Source: Gemmiger formicilis
Lineage (GTDB): Bacteria > Bacillota > Clostridia > Oscillospirales > Ruminococcaceae
Assembly (NCBI RefSeq): GCF_900167555.1
Contig: NZ_FUYF01000012.1
Location: 1-64,000 of the forward strand
Direction of reading: 5' to 3'
DNA length: 64,000 nt
Notes under the pieces: generated by a model
What the model saw: the letters and a program-made list of their open reading frames with translations, nothing else
What the model was told of the DNA's origin: nothing
Databases searched by the model: none
Part shown: in pieces, positions 8,287 through 17,023 of the stretch
Layout: each line of letters starts with the position of its first letter
Position numbering within the stretch: position 1 is the stretch's first letter
Translations under genes and position numbers: made by a program

Positions 8287-8406
8287 ATCAAGGCTTTTTT
8301 CGTGGGTGTCAAAGGGTATGCGATACATTTATCCTTTCCCCCCGGAAATGCCGTCCTAATGCGTGACAAAGCCCAAAAACGACACAACACAGAGGGAGGT
8401 GATACT

Positions 8407-9153
8407 ATCGCTGATTATATCAGGGCAGACACCACGCTGCCCGCCTATCTTCCATACCCCCGTTTCCTGCTGAAAATGGAGATTTCACAGACCGCCAAGC
8501 TGCTGTATGCGCTTTTATTAGACCGCTCCACCCTGTCACAGAAGAACGGCTGGCAGGACGGCGAGGGCAGGATATTCATTGTCTACCCCGTTGCGGAGAT
8601 AGCGGAAATGCTGGACAAGGGTTGTACCGCCATCAAGGGAGCCTTGAAAGAACTGGACGCAGCCGGGCTTTTAGAACGGGAACGGCGGGGCTTCTCCGCA
8701 CCCAATCGGCTTTATGTGAAAGTGCCGCCTGTCCCAGTGGTACGGTTTTCCGACCAACTGATGGCCGGAAAAGCGACCCTCATACAGTCGGAAAAGCGAC
8801 CTTATGACGGTCGGAAAACCGACCCTATGATGGTCGGAAAACCGACCCCTAACAAAACTAATATAAACAACTTAATAGAGAACCAAACAATGAGAGCGAG
8901 TGGGGAGCCGCCCACAGCTTATGGCCGATATGAGAATATTTTTCTGTCAAAGGACGAATATGACGAGTTACAGGCAGAATACCCGGACAGGCTGGAACGG
9001 CTGATTGAGGAAATGAGCCATTACCTTGCCGCCAGCGGGAAAGCCTACCAGAATTATGCCGCCGCCTTGCACAGATGGGCGGCCAATGACAAAAAGGGAG
9101 CCGTAAAACAGGGCATCCCCGACTATACCTGTATGGAGGGAGAAAGCTTATGA
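8407..9153 (+). CDS. RepA-type replication initiator, apparent AUC start
   Basis: Homologous to replication initiator protein A of mobilizable elements. The N-terminal winged-helix part (MEISQTAKLLYALLLDRSTL..., IFIVYPVAEIAEML, AIKGALKELDAAGLLE) is followed by an iteron-bearing linker and a C-terminal domain. A near-perfect ribosome binding site, GGGAGGTGAT, is at 8394-8403 and is followed at ideal distance by ATC (8407-8409), then a reading IADYIRADTTLPAYLPYPRF where I would expect the protein to begin. No ATG is nearby. The frame can also be read from GTG 8302 or ATG 8359, but those upstream residues look random. I place the start at the ATC codon, or less likely at ATG 8359. A shorter paralogue of the N-terminal domain lies at 15343. 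Confidence 0.7.
   Translation: MADYIRADTTLPAYLPYPRFLLKMEISQTAKLLYALLLDRSTLSQKNGWQDGEGRIFIVYPVAEIAEMLDKGCTAIKGALKELDAAGLLERERRGFSAPNRLYVKVPPVPVVRFSDQLMAGKATLIQSEKRPYDGRKTDPMMVGKPTPNKTNINNLIENQTMRASGEPPTAYGRYENIFLSKDEYDELQAEYPDRLERLIEEMSHYLAASGKAYQNYAAALHRWAANDKKGAVKQGIPDYTCMEGESL
8740..8847 (+). repeat. Five 23-bp-spaced iterons inside repA
   Basis: Five 16-base units start at 8740, 8763, 8786, 8809 and 8832, exactly 23 bases apart. The best two read GGTCGGAAAACCGACC, a palindrome with an AAAA centre; the next are GGCCGGAAAAGCGACC and AGTCGGAAAAGCGACC. The first has TTTT in the centre. Because 23 is not a multiple of 3, the periodicity cannot come from the protein and must be kept at DNA level. 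RepA_N-type replicons carry their origin inside the rep gene, so this is the likely origin of replication or autoregulatory site. Confidence 0.85.
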
Positions 9154-9989
9154 CAAGTGAAATCAAAGATATTTTGGAGAACATGACAACCGCCGCCCCG
9201 GAGATGGAGGACTATATCGGCGAGGACGGACTGCTTTACTGCGGAAAGTGCCATACGCCGAAAGAAGCCTACTTCCCGGAGGGTAAGGAGCTGTTTGGCC
9301 GTGACCGCCACCCGGCAGAGTGCGACTGCCAGAGAGCCGCCCGTGAGCAGCGGCAGGCCGCCGAGGAACACCGCCGCCATGTGGAAGCCGTGGAAAATCT
9401 GAAACAGAGGGCTTTTGCCGACTCAGCCATGCAGCAATGGACATTCGAGAACGACAACGGCAGAAACCCGCAGACCGGGATTGCCCGGCGGTATGCGGAG
9501 CATTGGGAAGAAATGCAGGCCGAAAACATCGGCTGCCTGTTCTGGGGGAACGTCGGCAACGGGAAAAGCTACCTTGCGGGCTGTATCGCAAACGCCCTCA
9601 TGGAGAAAGAAGTCCCCGTATATATGACGAACTTCGCCGTTATCCTGGGCGACCTCTCTCCCGGCTTTACAGGCCGGAATGAGTATATTTCCCGCCTTTG
9701 CCGCTATCCGCTGCTTATCATTGACGACTTCGGCATGGAGCGTGGCACCGACTATGGACTGGAACAGGTATTCCATGTGATTGATACCCGATACCGCAGC
9801 AACAAGCCGCTGATCGCCACCACCAACCGCCCGCTGGACGAGTTGAAAAAGCCGACAGACACGGCCCATTCCCGGATTTATGACCGACTGCTGTCCATGT
9901 GCGTCCCGATACGCTTTACTGGCGTCAACTTCCGGCAGGAAACCGCAAAGCGGAAAATGGAAACCATGAAGAAACTGCTGGCTGAATGA
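9150..9989 (+). CDS. DnaC/IstB-like AAA+ ATPase
   Basis: A 279-residue ATPase overlapping repA by 4 bases (ATGA). A cysteine pair region (YCGKCHTPKEA ... CDCQ, about residues 30-55) precedes the AAA+ core. Walker A GNVGNGKS is at about residues 132-139 and Walker B LLIIDDFGME at about 188-197, with a sensor-like ATTNRP (about 223-228). It resembles helicase loaders, so it probably delivers a host replicative helicase to the RepA-bound origin. Together with repA it suggests the excised circle can replicate. Confidence 0.85.
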   Translation: MTSEIKDILENMTTAAPEMEDYIGEDGLLYCGKCHTPKEAYFPEGKELFGRDRHPAECDCQRAAREQRQAAEEHRRHVEAVENLKQRAFADSAMQQWTFENDNGRNPQTGIARRYAEHWEEMQAENIGCLFWGNVGNGKSYLAGCIANALMEKEVPVYMTNFAVILGDLSPGFTGRNEYISRLCRYPLLIIDDFGMERGTDYGLEQVFHVIDTRYRSNKPLIATTNRPLDELKKPTDTAHSRIYDRLLSMCVPIRFTGVNFRQETAKRKMETMKKLLAE

Positions 9990-10003
9990 AAGGAGTATTG
10001 CCT

Positions 10004-10192
10004 ATGGAGAATATCAAGCAGCACGACCACCGTACCACCCGCCGCCCCGACTGCGTGACGGAAATCCGCATGGGGAATACCGTTCTTGTCGTGTCCGGCT
10101 TTTTCAAGAAAGACACCACCAGCACCGCCGCCGACAAGATGGCGAGGGTACTGGAAGCGGAAGCCGCTGCTACACAAAAAAAGGCGATTTGA
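10004..10192 (+). CDS. tnpW: TnpW-family transposon protein
   Basis: A 62-residue protein of the TnpW family described from Tn4451 (pattern RIGNTVLVVSGFF here as EIRMGNTVLVVSGFFKKDTTSTAADKM). ATG 10004 follows AAGGAG. It lies just before the large serine recombinase, as do small proteins at 20863 and 47344 in the other two units. Function unknown; constant linkage to the recombinase suggests an accessory role in excision or its control. Confidence 0.8.
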   Translation: MENIKQHDHRTTRRPDCVTEIRMGNTVLVVSGFFKKDTTSTAADKMARVLEAEAAATQKKAI

Positions 10193-10231
10193 CAAGCTGT
10201 AAAGAAGCAGATTTATCACTTTTACCGCTGT

Positions 10232-11923
<1,692 letters not shown>

Positions 11924-11930
11924 CGCCTGA

Positions 11931-11978
11931 CCTATCCGACACAGCCCTAAGTGCCGGATAGGAACGGCAAAATTTTTT
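11931..11978 (+). terminator. Hairpin after recombinase A
   Basis: CCTATCCG (11931-11938) pairs with CGGATAGG (11955-11962); a T run follows at 11973-11978 after a 10-base gap. A likely transcript end or element-terminal structure. Confidence 0.5.
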
Positions 11979-12112
11979 ACACTTCTATTACTTCTTTATC
12001 GCACATTAGCAAAGAGCCAGGGCGTGAAGCAGTTCATGGCTAATTAGTTGGAACAAAAAACGAAAGGAAAAGCACAATCCAGACGGTATCAGCGGCAGGC
12101 TACAAGAATAAA

Positions 12113-12141
12113 TTGTGATTTCACAAGATTGGTGCTATAAT
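12113..12141 (+). promoter_or_regulatory. Promoter of the HTH-TnpV operon
   Basis: TTGTGA at 12113-12118 and TATAAT at 12136-12141 with a 17-base spacer. It is followed by a GC-rich hairpin (CCGGGGC...GCCCCGG, about 12159-12174) in the leader. Confidence 0.65.
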
Positions 12142-12204
12142 AAGAGAAAAGTTCCTGCCGGGGCAGCCGCCCCGGTGGTATAGATAGAAAGGCAGGAAAA
12201 CAAT

Positions 12205-12477
12205 ATGCACATCAGCTATAAGCCACTCTGGCACACACTGTTAGAGCGTGATATGAGAAAAGAGGATTTAAGGCTTGCCGCTGGTATGACAACAAATATG
12301 ATTGCCAACATGAGCAAAGAGGGAAAGCACATCAGCATGGATACATTAGCCCGTATCTGCGAAACGCTGAATTGTGAGATTACCGATGTGATTGAGTTAG
12401 TACCAGACGAGCCTGCTTCCACAGGAGGTAAGGAACATGAGCGAATTGAAACCAAGAATAACGGAAAACGGAATTGA
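12205..12477 (+). CDS. Cro/C1-type HTH regulator
   Basis: A 90-residue protein with a single compact helix-turn-helix (RDMRKEDLRLAAGMTTNMIANMSKEG, about residues 13-38; TLARICETLNCEITDVIEL, about 48-66), the pattern of the small YozG/HipB-like XRE regulators. Its end overlaps tnpV by 41 bases, so both are made from one transcript. The promoter at 12113-12141 serves them. Probably an autoregulator of the element. Confidence 0.8.
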   Translation: MHISYKPLWHTLLERDMRKEDLRLAAGMTTNMIANMSKEGKHISMDTLARICETLNCEITDVIELVPDEPASTGGKEHERIETKNNGKRN

Positions 12478-12814
12478 TTATATCCTTGTCGGAGATTATT
12501 ACATCCCGGACTTGAAACTGCCGGAGGAACACCGCCCTATCGGAAAGTACGGACGGATGCACCGGGAATATTTAAGGGAAGTCCACCCAGCCAGATTGAA
12601 TACATTGATACTGACCGGGGAATTGTGGACATATCTTGCAGACCTGAACGAACAGGCACAGGAACGGTTAGACACCATCATGGAGCAGATGAAAACTGCC
12701 GAGGGCGTAACCGAGGAATTGAAGCGTACCCACCAAATGGAATGGGTGCAGCGTTGCAATAACATTCATAACCGGGCAGAAGAAATTGTTTTGCATGAGA
12801 TGATTTATTCATAA
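12437..12814 (+). CDS. tnpV: TnpV-family transposon protein
   Basis: A 125-residue protein of the TnpV family known from Tn4451 (ITENGIDYILVGDYYIPDL at the N-terminus, ILTGELWTYLADLNEQAQERLDTIMEQM in the middle). ATG 12437 follows AGGAGGTAAGGAAC. Its biochemical role is not known; in Tn4451 it is dispensable for transposition as far as I recall. Marks the left part of element B. Confidence 0.85.
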   Translation: MSELKPRITENGIDYILVGDYYIPDLKLPEEHRPIGKYGRMHREYLREVHPARLNTLILTGELWTYLADLNEQAQERLDTIMEQMKTAEGVTEELKRTHQMEWVQRCNNIHNRAEEIVLHEMIYS

Positions 12815-12843
12815 CGGGAGCAATTAAATCGGAGGTATATAAG

Positions 12844-13806
12844 ATGATTGAAATTGTATTTGGTGAAAGTGCCTGTGGAAGTTTGAAAATTGCCCAAACT
12901 TACGGCAAGGGAAAGTATAGAGGAAGTGCTGTTTCAATATTTATGAGGCATGAAGACGGGAGTGTTCCATCTTCAGATGAAATGAAAAAAGCACAGCTTC
13001 AAGCACAGGAACAAGAACGCATTGCTTGGGAGAATGCTATTCCATTGGGAGGCAAGAGCTGTGATGTTTATTGTTTTGATATGGCTCTTAGTGTGGGAGA
13101 TATTTCTGATAATGGAATTGGCGAACAGCGGAAAAATGTTTTCAAGAAAATGCTGTCTGTCTGCTTTGTAGAGGATTTAGATTATCAGGTTGAAGAAAAA
13201 ATACAGAAAATTAAAACTACATTGACCTCAGTGATTGAACGATATGTAGCTGGGGAAGAAATTCGCATTTGGTATAGCTATAATCCAGATGAGCTTTGTG
13301 GTATGTATTGGCTTATGAAACAACTTCAACCCTTAAACTGCCAGACAACAATTTATTTGGTTAAGTTACCTACATGGGAATATGGAAAAGAAAATACTAT
13401 GACATCCAAAATAGCATGGGGCGAGGTCTCTCCTGGCGAATGGGGAAACTATATAACTCTACAAGAGAAAGCTAATCCTGTATTTCTTTCAGCTTGTGCT
13501 ATGAAATGGAATCAACTTCAAAATGAAAATGCACCTTTGCGTGCAATGTTAAATGGTAAATTGCAAAGCGTTTCAGAAGATATATATGATAGTTTCATTC
13601 TTCGTGAAATTGCGGAACAGCCAGAGCAATTCAAAATGGCTATTGTCATAGGTAATGTTTTAGGAAAATATCAACTTGGAATTAGTGATGTATGGATTTC
13701 CAATCGCATTGATAAAATGCTTGAAGATGGTGTGTTGGAAATTATACAGGACGCACCAAAGGGAGAAACAAATTATCGCCGAATATTAAGAAAACGAATG
13801 AAGTAA
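12844..13806 (+). CDS. DUF1835 and DUF3658 domain protein
   Basis: A 320-residue protein. The N-terminal part (MIEIVFGESACGSLKIAQ..., IRIWYSYNPDELCGMYWLMKQL) is the DUF1835 domain and the C-terminal part (about residues 225-315, LRAMLNGKLQSVSEDIYDSFIL) is DUF3658. Proteins of this pair are common in Firmicutes but have no established function. The AT-rich base composition, unlike the GC-rich mob and rep genes on both sides, marks it as cargo. It ends at a bidirectional terminator shared with the minus-strand XRE gene. Confidence 0.8.
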   Translation: MIEIVFGESACGSLKIAQTYGKGKYRGSAVSIFMRHEDGSVPSSDEMKKAQLQAQEQERIAWENAIPLGGKSCDVYCFDMALSVGDISDNGIGEQRKNVFKKMLSVCFVEDLDYQVEEKIQKIKTTLTSVIERYVAGEEIRIWYSYNPDELCGMYWLMKQLQPLNCQTTIYLVKLPTWEYGKENTMTSKIAWGEVSPGEWGNYITLQEKANPVFLSACAMKWNQLQNENAPLRAMLNGKLQSVSEDIYDSFILREIAEQPEQFKMAIVIGNVLGKYQLGISDVWISNRIDKMLEDGVLEIIQDAPKGETNYRRILRKRMK

Positions 13807-13827
13807 TAACCACAGCACAAACCGCTG

Positions 13828-13866
13828 CTACATGGAATCCAACAAACCATGCAACAGCGGTTTTCC
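13828..13866. terminator. Bidirectional terminator
   Basis: AAACCGCTGCTACATGG pairs with CCATGCAACAGCGGTTTT between two convergent genes; T-rich on both sides. Confidence 0.75.
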
Positions 13867-13867
13867 T

Positions 13868-14680
13868 TTACCGTTTTTTCCTCTGGTTGATAGGCGTTCC
13901 CGTTTTCTTTGATTTTTGGAGAATCCGAATAAGCCAGCGAAATTCTTCATCTGACAGATTTTTATAGTTGATACCGAGCTGCTTGCAGTAAAGCACTGCC
14001 AGTTTTTCCAAACGGCTGCCCTTGAAATTTTCGACCGCTTCCAGATTTTCTTTCAGTTCATTGGCAACAGTGGTCTGGGGCGCACTCTCACTATCCTTTT
14101 TATGGGTTTCCCGAATATCCCGGATAATCAGGTTTAGGTCATCCAGAACCATGTGGCTGAAATATTCATCATCACTGATATGGGCGGCTTGCAGCACTTT
14201 CAAATGTGGGTCATCTTCGCCAGGGCGATACCGTTCTATGATTTCATGTCGGACAGTATCGACAAGGGTGTTGAGGTTTTGAATCTGCATGGTGGCAATC
14301 CCATCCACATAAATCTCAATGTCCGCAAGAAACTTGATAAAGTCCTTATGGGTGGCAAGTTCGCAGAGCAGACGGTTGTTGATCCGACCGCTTTTCAGAA
14401 GTGCAACCATTTCATCGTTCAAATGCAGCTCCGTCAGTGGCGTGTTGATCTGCTCCCTGTTCTCTGTCCGGCACAGCAGATAATCGACGGAAACCCCATA
14501 GAAGTCTGCCAGCGTGATAAGGTTGCCATGATTGATTTCCTTAAAATCTTCTTTTTCATAACTGCCAAGGGCTGATTTAGAAATACCCGTTAGTTTTGAT
14601 AGTTCTTCCAGATTTAAGCCTTTGTCCTTGCGGAGTTCCCAAAGGCGTTCCTGTATGCTTGTTGCTCCTTTCATGGGCAC
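13868..14680 (-). CDS. XRE-family regulator with long C-terminal domain
   Basis: A 270-residue protein with an N-terminal XRE helix-turn-helix (residues about 9-65: IQERLWELRKDKGLNLEELSKLTGISKSALGSYE). A long C-terminal region without recognised catalytic motifs follows; it is mostly helical and charged (HKDFIKFLADIEIYVDGIATM, ILQKSKKTGTPINQRKKR). The DNA ahead of the start holds an imperfect inverted repeat (TTTCC...GGAAA near 14729-14746) that could be its operator. The gene is opposed to the rest of element B, as expected for a repressor that keeps it quiet. Start at the second ATG (MKGATS) is also possible. Confidence 0.8.
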   Translation of the reverse strand: MPMKGATSIQERLWELRKDKGLNLEELSKLTGISKSALGSYEKEDFKEINHGNLITLADFYGVSVDYLLCRTENREQINTPLTELHLNDEMVALLKSGRINNRLLCELATHKDFIKFLADIEIYVDGIATMQIQNLNTLVDTVRHEIIERYRPGEDDPHLKVLQAAHISDDEYFSHMVLDDLNLIIRDIRETHKKDSESAPQTTVANELKENLEAVENFKGSRLEKLAVLYCKQLGINYKNLSDEEFRWLIRILQKSKKTGTPINQRKKR

Positions 14681-15157
14681 ACGCTCCTTTCCAACGGTTT
14701 CATTGCTGCCGCTTATCTGGATTATATCACACTTTCCGTAATCGTGGAAATTTCTGATTTTTACCCTTAATTCCTACTTTGTGGACATACGGCACAGGGC
14801 ACAAAAATGTTCTATGATACAGGTAGTTCATCGATGGATTATTCCAATCGAATGACCAGCCTGTGTGGGATATGCTTCCCCGGCGATGTAGCGCCATGAA
14901 TTTTGGCAGGGATATGGAGGAACCCTGACCAAAACGAGCGTACCAAAGGGAGCGATACGCCGCTGTGAGATTCAGGGGAGGAACGACACCGGGGAGAACT
15001 GGCGAACTGACACCGAAATGATACCGAAACACAACAATCTGATAGGGGGACAGTCTACCCTATCGCTGATACTTCGGGAGATTTTAAGCGGCTCTATGGC
15101 TGTAATTTTACCGAAAATCGCCCCGAAACCATACACTAAAACGGGAGGAAGCGCAAT
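14681..15157. other. Control region of element B
   Basis: About 475 bases without a convincing gene. It contains the divergent promoter area of the minus-strand XRE repressor, with TTTCCgtaatCGTGGAAA-like dyad symmetry near 14729-14746. A GGATAGGG-type dyad lies near 15042-15063 (GATAGGGGG ... TACCCTATC), which could be an operator or hairpin in the leader of the 15158 gene. No RNA gene recognised. Confidence 0.5.
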
Positions 15158-15346
15158 ATGCCGAGAATGAGCAAAAAGAGGAAGTATGAGCTTTCCTTTT
15201 ACCTCAATGACCGGGGGCGTGTCACTTACAACGAATTATGCCGGAAATGCCAGCATGGGTGCAGGCAGAGCTTCCGGGCAGTTGTGGTTGACTGCCCTCT
15301 TTATTTATCCAAACGAGCAAAGAAAAAGGAGGAACACACAAAATGA
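15158..15346 (+). CDS. Small four-cysteine protein
   Basis: A 62-residue basic protein with CRKCQHGCRQS ... VVVDCP (about residues 29-48), a probable zinc-binding knuckle. ATG 15158 follows GGGAGG. It overlaps the next gene by 4 bases, so it belongs to the replication/mobilization operon. Not assigned to a named family by me; a position-equivalent of the Cys-rich protein next to repA in element A. Confidence 0.6.
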   Translation: MPRMSKKRKYELSFYLNDRGRVTYNELCRKCQHGCRQSFRAVVVDCPLYLSKRAKKKEEHTK

Positions 15347-15684
15347 ATTTTGAATTTATGACGATAGACACACCCTTGCCGCCCTGTATGCCATTTCCCA
15401 GAGCGTTGACAGGATTTCCAGTCAGCAGCACAGCAAAGCTCATGTACTGCCGGATGCTGGACGCTATGCTCTCCAAAGGACAGGAGGACGAGAACGGAAT
15501 CCTGTTTGTCTGCTTCCCTGTCACAGCCATTGCCGCAGTCCTGTCCCGCAGCTCCATGACGGTCAAGCGTTCTCTGAATGAACTGGAAACTGCAGGACTT
15601 ATCATGCGGGTGCGTCAGAGCGTTGGAGAACCAAACAGGATTTATGTTCTGATACCGGGAAAGGAGGACGCTGCCCTTGCCTGA
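15343..15684 (+). CDS. RepA-like winged-helix protein, single domain
   Basis: A 113-residue protein clearly related to the N-terminal domain of the element A initiator: FPVSSTAKLMYCRMLDAMLS, LFVCFPVTAIAAVLSRSSMTVKRSLNELETAGLI and NRIYVLIPG correspond one by one to segments of the protein at 8407. It stops where the iteron-bearing linker of that protein begins, so it keeps the DNA-binding part only. It may regulate or initiate replication together with the CHC2 primase and VirE-type protein of this element. ATG 15343 follows AAGGAGG. Confidence 0.75.
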   Translation: MNFEFMTIDTPLPPCMPFPRALTGFPVSSTAKLMYCRMLDAMLSKGQEDENGILFVCFPVTAIAAVLSRSSMTVKRSLNELETAGLIMRVRQSVGEPNRIYVLIPGKEDAALA

Positions 15685-15973
15685 TACCTCAAAGCTGGAA
15701 AAGCTCAACCGGGAGCTGGAGAAAAGCGAAAAGAAACTGCGGAAAGCCATCAATGATGAAAAGGCATTGCAGCACCAGTTGAAGCAGCTTACCCGAAAAG
15801 AACGGACACACCGGCTCTGTACTCGTGGCGGTATGCTGGAAAGTTTTCTGCAAGAGCCGGAACGCCTGACAGATGATGATGTCATGCTGTTGTTGAAACT
15901 CATTTTTCACAGGCAGGACACGCAGGAACTATTGAAAAAACTGTTGGAACGGGAGAAGCCGGAAACCCCTTAG
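15677..15973 (+). CDS. DUF3847-family coiled-coil protein
   Basis: A 98-residue protein starting at TTG 15677 inside the previous gene. The first 45 residues are a heptad-rich coiled coil (KLEKLNRELEKSEKKLRKAINDEKAL), followed by RKERTHRLCTRGGMLESFL, the DUF3847 signature, and LTDDDVMLLLKLIFH. These small proteins lie before the MobA/MobL relaxase and behave as MobC-like accessories in related elements; that role is inferred. The stop codon lies within the inverted repeat of the Q-type oriT candidate. Confidence 0.8.
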   Translation: MPDTSKLEKLNRELEKSEKKLRKAINDEKALQHQLKQLTRKERTHRLCTRGGMLESFLQEPERLTDDDVMLLLKLIFHRQDTQELLKKLLEREKPETP

Positions 15974-16013
15974 TTTACTAAGGGCGCAATTATACACCAC
16001 CCAAAGGTTGGTG
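15969..16013 (+). other. oriT: Candidate Q-type origin of transfer of element B
   Basis: A CTTAG/CTAAG inverted repeat (15969-15973, 15978-15982) runs into AAGGGCGCAATTATAC (15980-15995). It is followed by CACCACC/GGTTGGTG (15995-16001, 16006-16013). The core reads like the nick region of RSF1010/Ti-type (MOBQ) transfer origins as I remember it. Upstream of a MobA/MobL relaxase this is a strong oriT candidate. Confidence 0.7.
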
Positions 16014-16355
16014 CATTGCGTTCTCCGAAGGCTCCTCGCCGGAGGGCTGTGATTTTCCGCAGTCATGGTCTGCTCCAAATCAAACAGGGGACGCTACGCT
16101 TCCCCTGCGCTGGCTGTCGCCAGCTACCCTTTTGTGGACTTGCCGCCCGGAAACACCTTGCGCTGCAAGCTGTTCCCGTCCAGCAAGTTTTATCAGTCGA
16201 GCTATCCTTATCTACGGTAATTTAGTATAATAAGGTCAAAAAACAGAACGCTATCATTGTGCAACCGATATGCAACTGATAATTGCTTGATAGTTGGTGG
16301 TAGCAACACGGTAATTCAGATAGAATAAAGCCAACAAAGAAAGGAGGTCATCCAA
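16014..16355. other. Gene-free region after the oriT candidate
   Basis: About 340 bases. The first 150 are GC-rich with several short stems (CTCCGAAGGCTCCTCGCCGGAG and GGGGACGC...GCTTCCCC); the rest is AT-rich and contains the promoter area of the microprotein gene. No convincing gene found. Confidence 0.45.
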
Positions 16356-16469
16356 ATGTTAGTAAACATCATTATAATTGTAGTCGGAATAGTTTTCTCA
16401 TGTATCTTTGTCGGCTTGCTTATCCTTGTTATTCGTGCATTGCTTAAATATATCCGTACAGAGAAATGA
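16356..16469 (+). CDS. 37-residue single-TM microprotein
   Basis: ATG 16356 follows AAAGGAGGTCA, an excellent ribosome binding site; TGA at 16467. The protein (MLVNIIIIVVGIVFSCIFVG...ALLKYIRTEK) is one membrane helix with a basic tail. It is nearly a copy of the first 37 residues of the next gene (IIVGIIFLCIFVGLLTLIV...ALLKYIHSKD). The two genes therefore arose by partial tandem duplication. Too small to be called by most gene finders. A role as a partner or competitor of the membrane-bound regulator is inferred. Confidence 0.7.
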   Translation: MLVNIIIIVVGIVFSCIFVGLLILVIRALLKYIRTEK

Positions 16470-16498
16470 AGCCAACAGCAACATTAGGAGGTGGTCAA

Positions 16499-16837
16499 AT
16501 GAAAGTAACCGTATTTATGATAATCGTTGGAATAATTTTCTTATGTATCTTTGTTGGTTTGCTTACCCTTATTGTTCGTGCATTACTCAAATATATCCAT
16601 TCAAAAGATGTACGGCAGGAAAAATCCGTAGTGAGGAAATCGTTGGGTGAAGCACTCAAAGTACACAGAACACAGTGCAAAATGACGCAGGAATTTGTTG
16701 CTGAAACGATTGGTGTTAGCAGGCAGGCTGTTTCAAAATGGGAAAATGGAACATCCGACCCTTCCACATCAAATCTTTTTGCACTTGCAAAACTTTACGG
16801 TATTTCTGTTGAAGAATTACTAAAAGAAGTTGAATAA
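16499..16837 (+). CDS. Membrane-anchored XRE-family regulator
   Basis: A 112-residue protein from ATG 16499 (MKVTVFMII), preceded by AGGAGGTGGTC; the in-frame ATG at 16466 overlaps the previous stop and is rejected. Residues 4-33 are a single membrane helix. Residues about 46-105 are an XRE helix-turn-helix (LGEALKVHRTQCKMTQEFVA, ETIGVSRQAVSKWENGTSDPSTSNLFAL). This is the reverse order of the tet(W)-linked XRE protein at 2666, whose membrane part is C-terminal. The DNA-binding domain is expected on the cytoplasmic side. Confidence 0.8.
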   Translation: MKVTVFMIIVGIIFLCIFVGLLTLIVRALLKYIHSKDVRQEKSVVRKSLGEALKVHRTQCKMTQEFVAETIGVSRQAVSKWENGTSDPSTSNLFALAKLYGISVEELLKEVE

Positions 16838-16857
16838 TCTTCATGCAGATATTTTAT

Positions 16858-16965
16858 TTCATCATCGGGCCACCCTGACCCGAACTTTCAAAACTGAATA
16901 CCAGCCGCCCACCGGCGGCACCACCGAGCAGGAAATCTGAAAAGGTCTCCTGCTTTTTTTCTGCC
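16858..16965 (+). repeat. Conserved structured leader, copy B
   Basis: Partner of copy A (5275-5379), with the same CATCATCGGGCCA, CTTTCAAAACTGAATA, CCGCC...GGCGG and AGCAG...CTGCTTTTTTT blocks in the same order. It ends 58 bases before the MobA/MobL start. The final hairpin plus T run is a plausible terminator, so an attenuator function is possible. Confidence 0.6.
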
Positions 16966-17023
16966 CCAAATGAGGTGGTAAAACGCCACCCCATCCACCA
17001 ATTACCGAAAGGAGGGACACGAA

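Noticed and set aside
8302-8406. Upstream extension of the repA frame from GTG 8302
   Set aside because: The residues look random and the strong Shine-Dalgarno lies inside the frame at 8394-8403.
8763-8847. CRISPR-like array
   Set aside because: Repeat-to-repeat distance is only 23 bases with 7-base spacers inside a gene; these are iterons.
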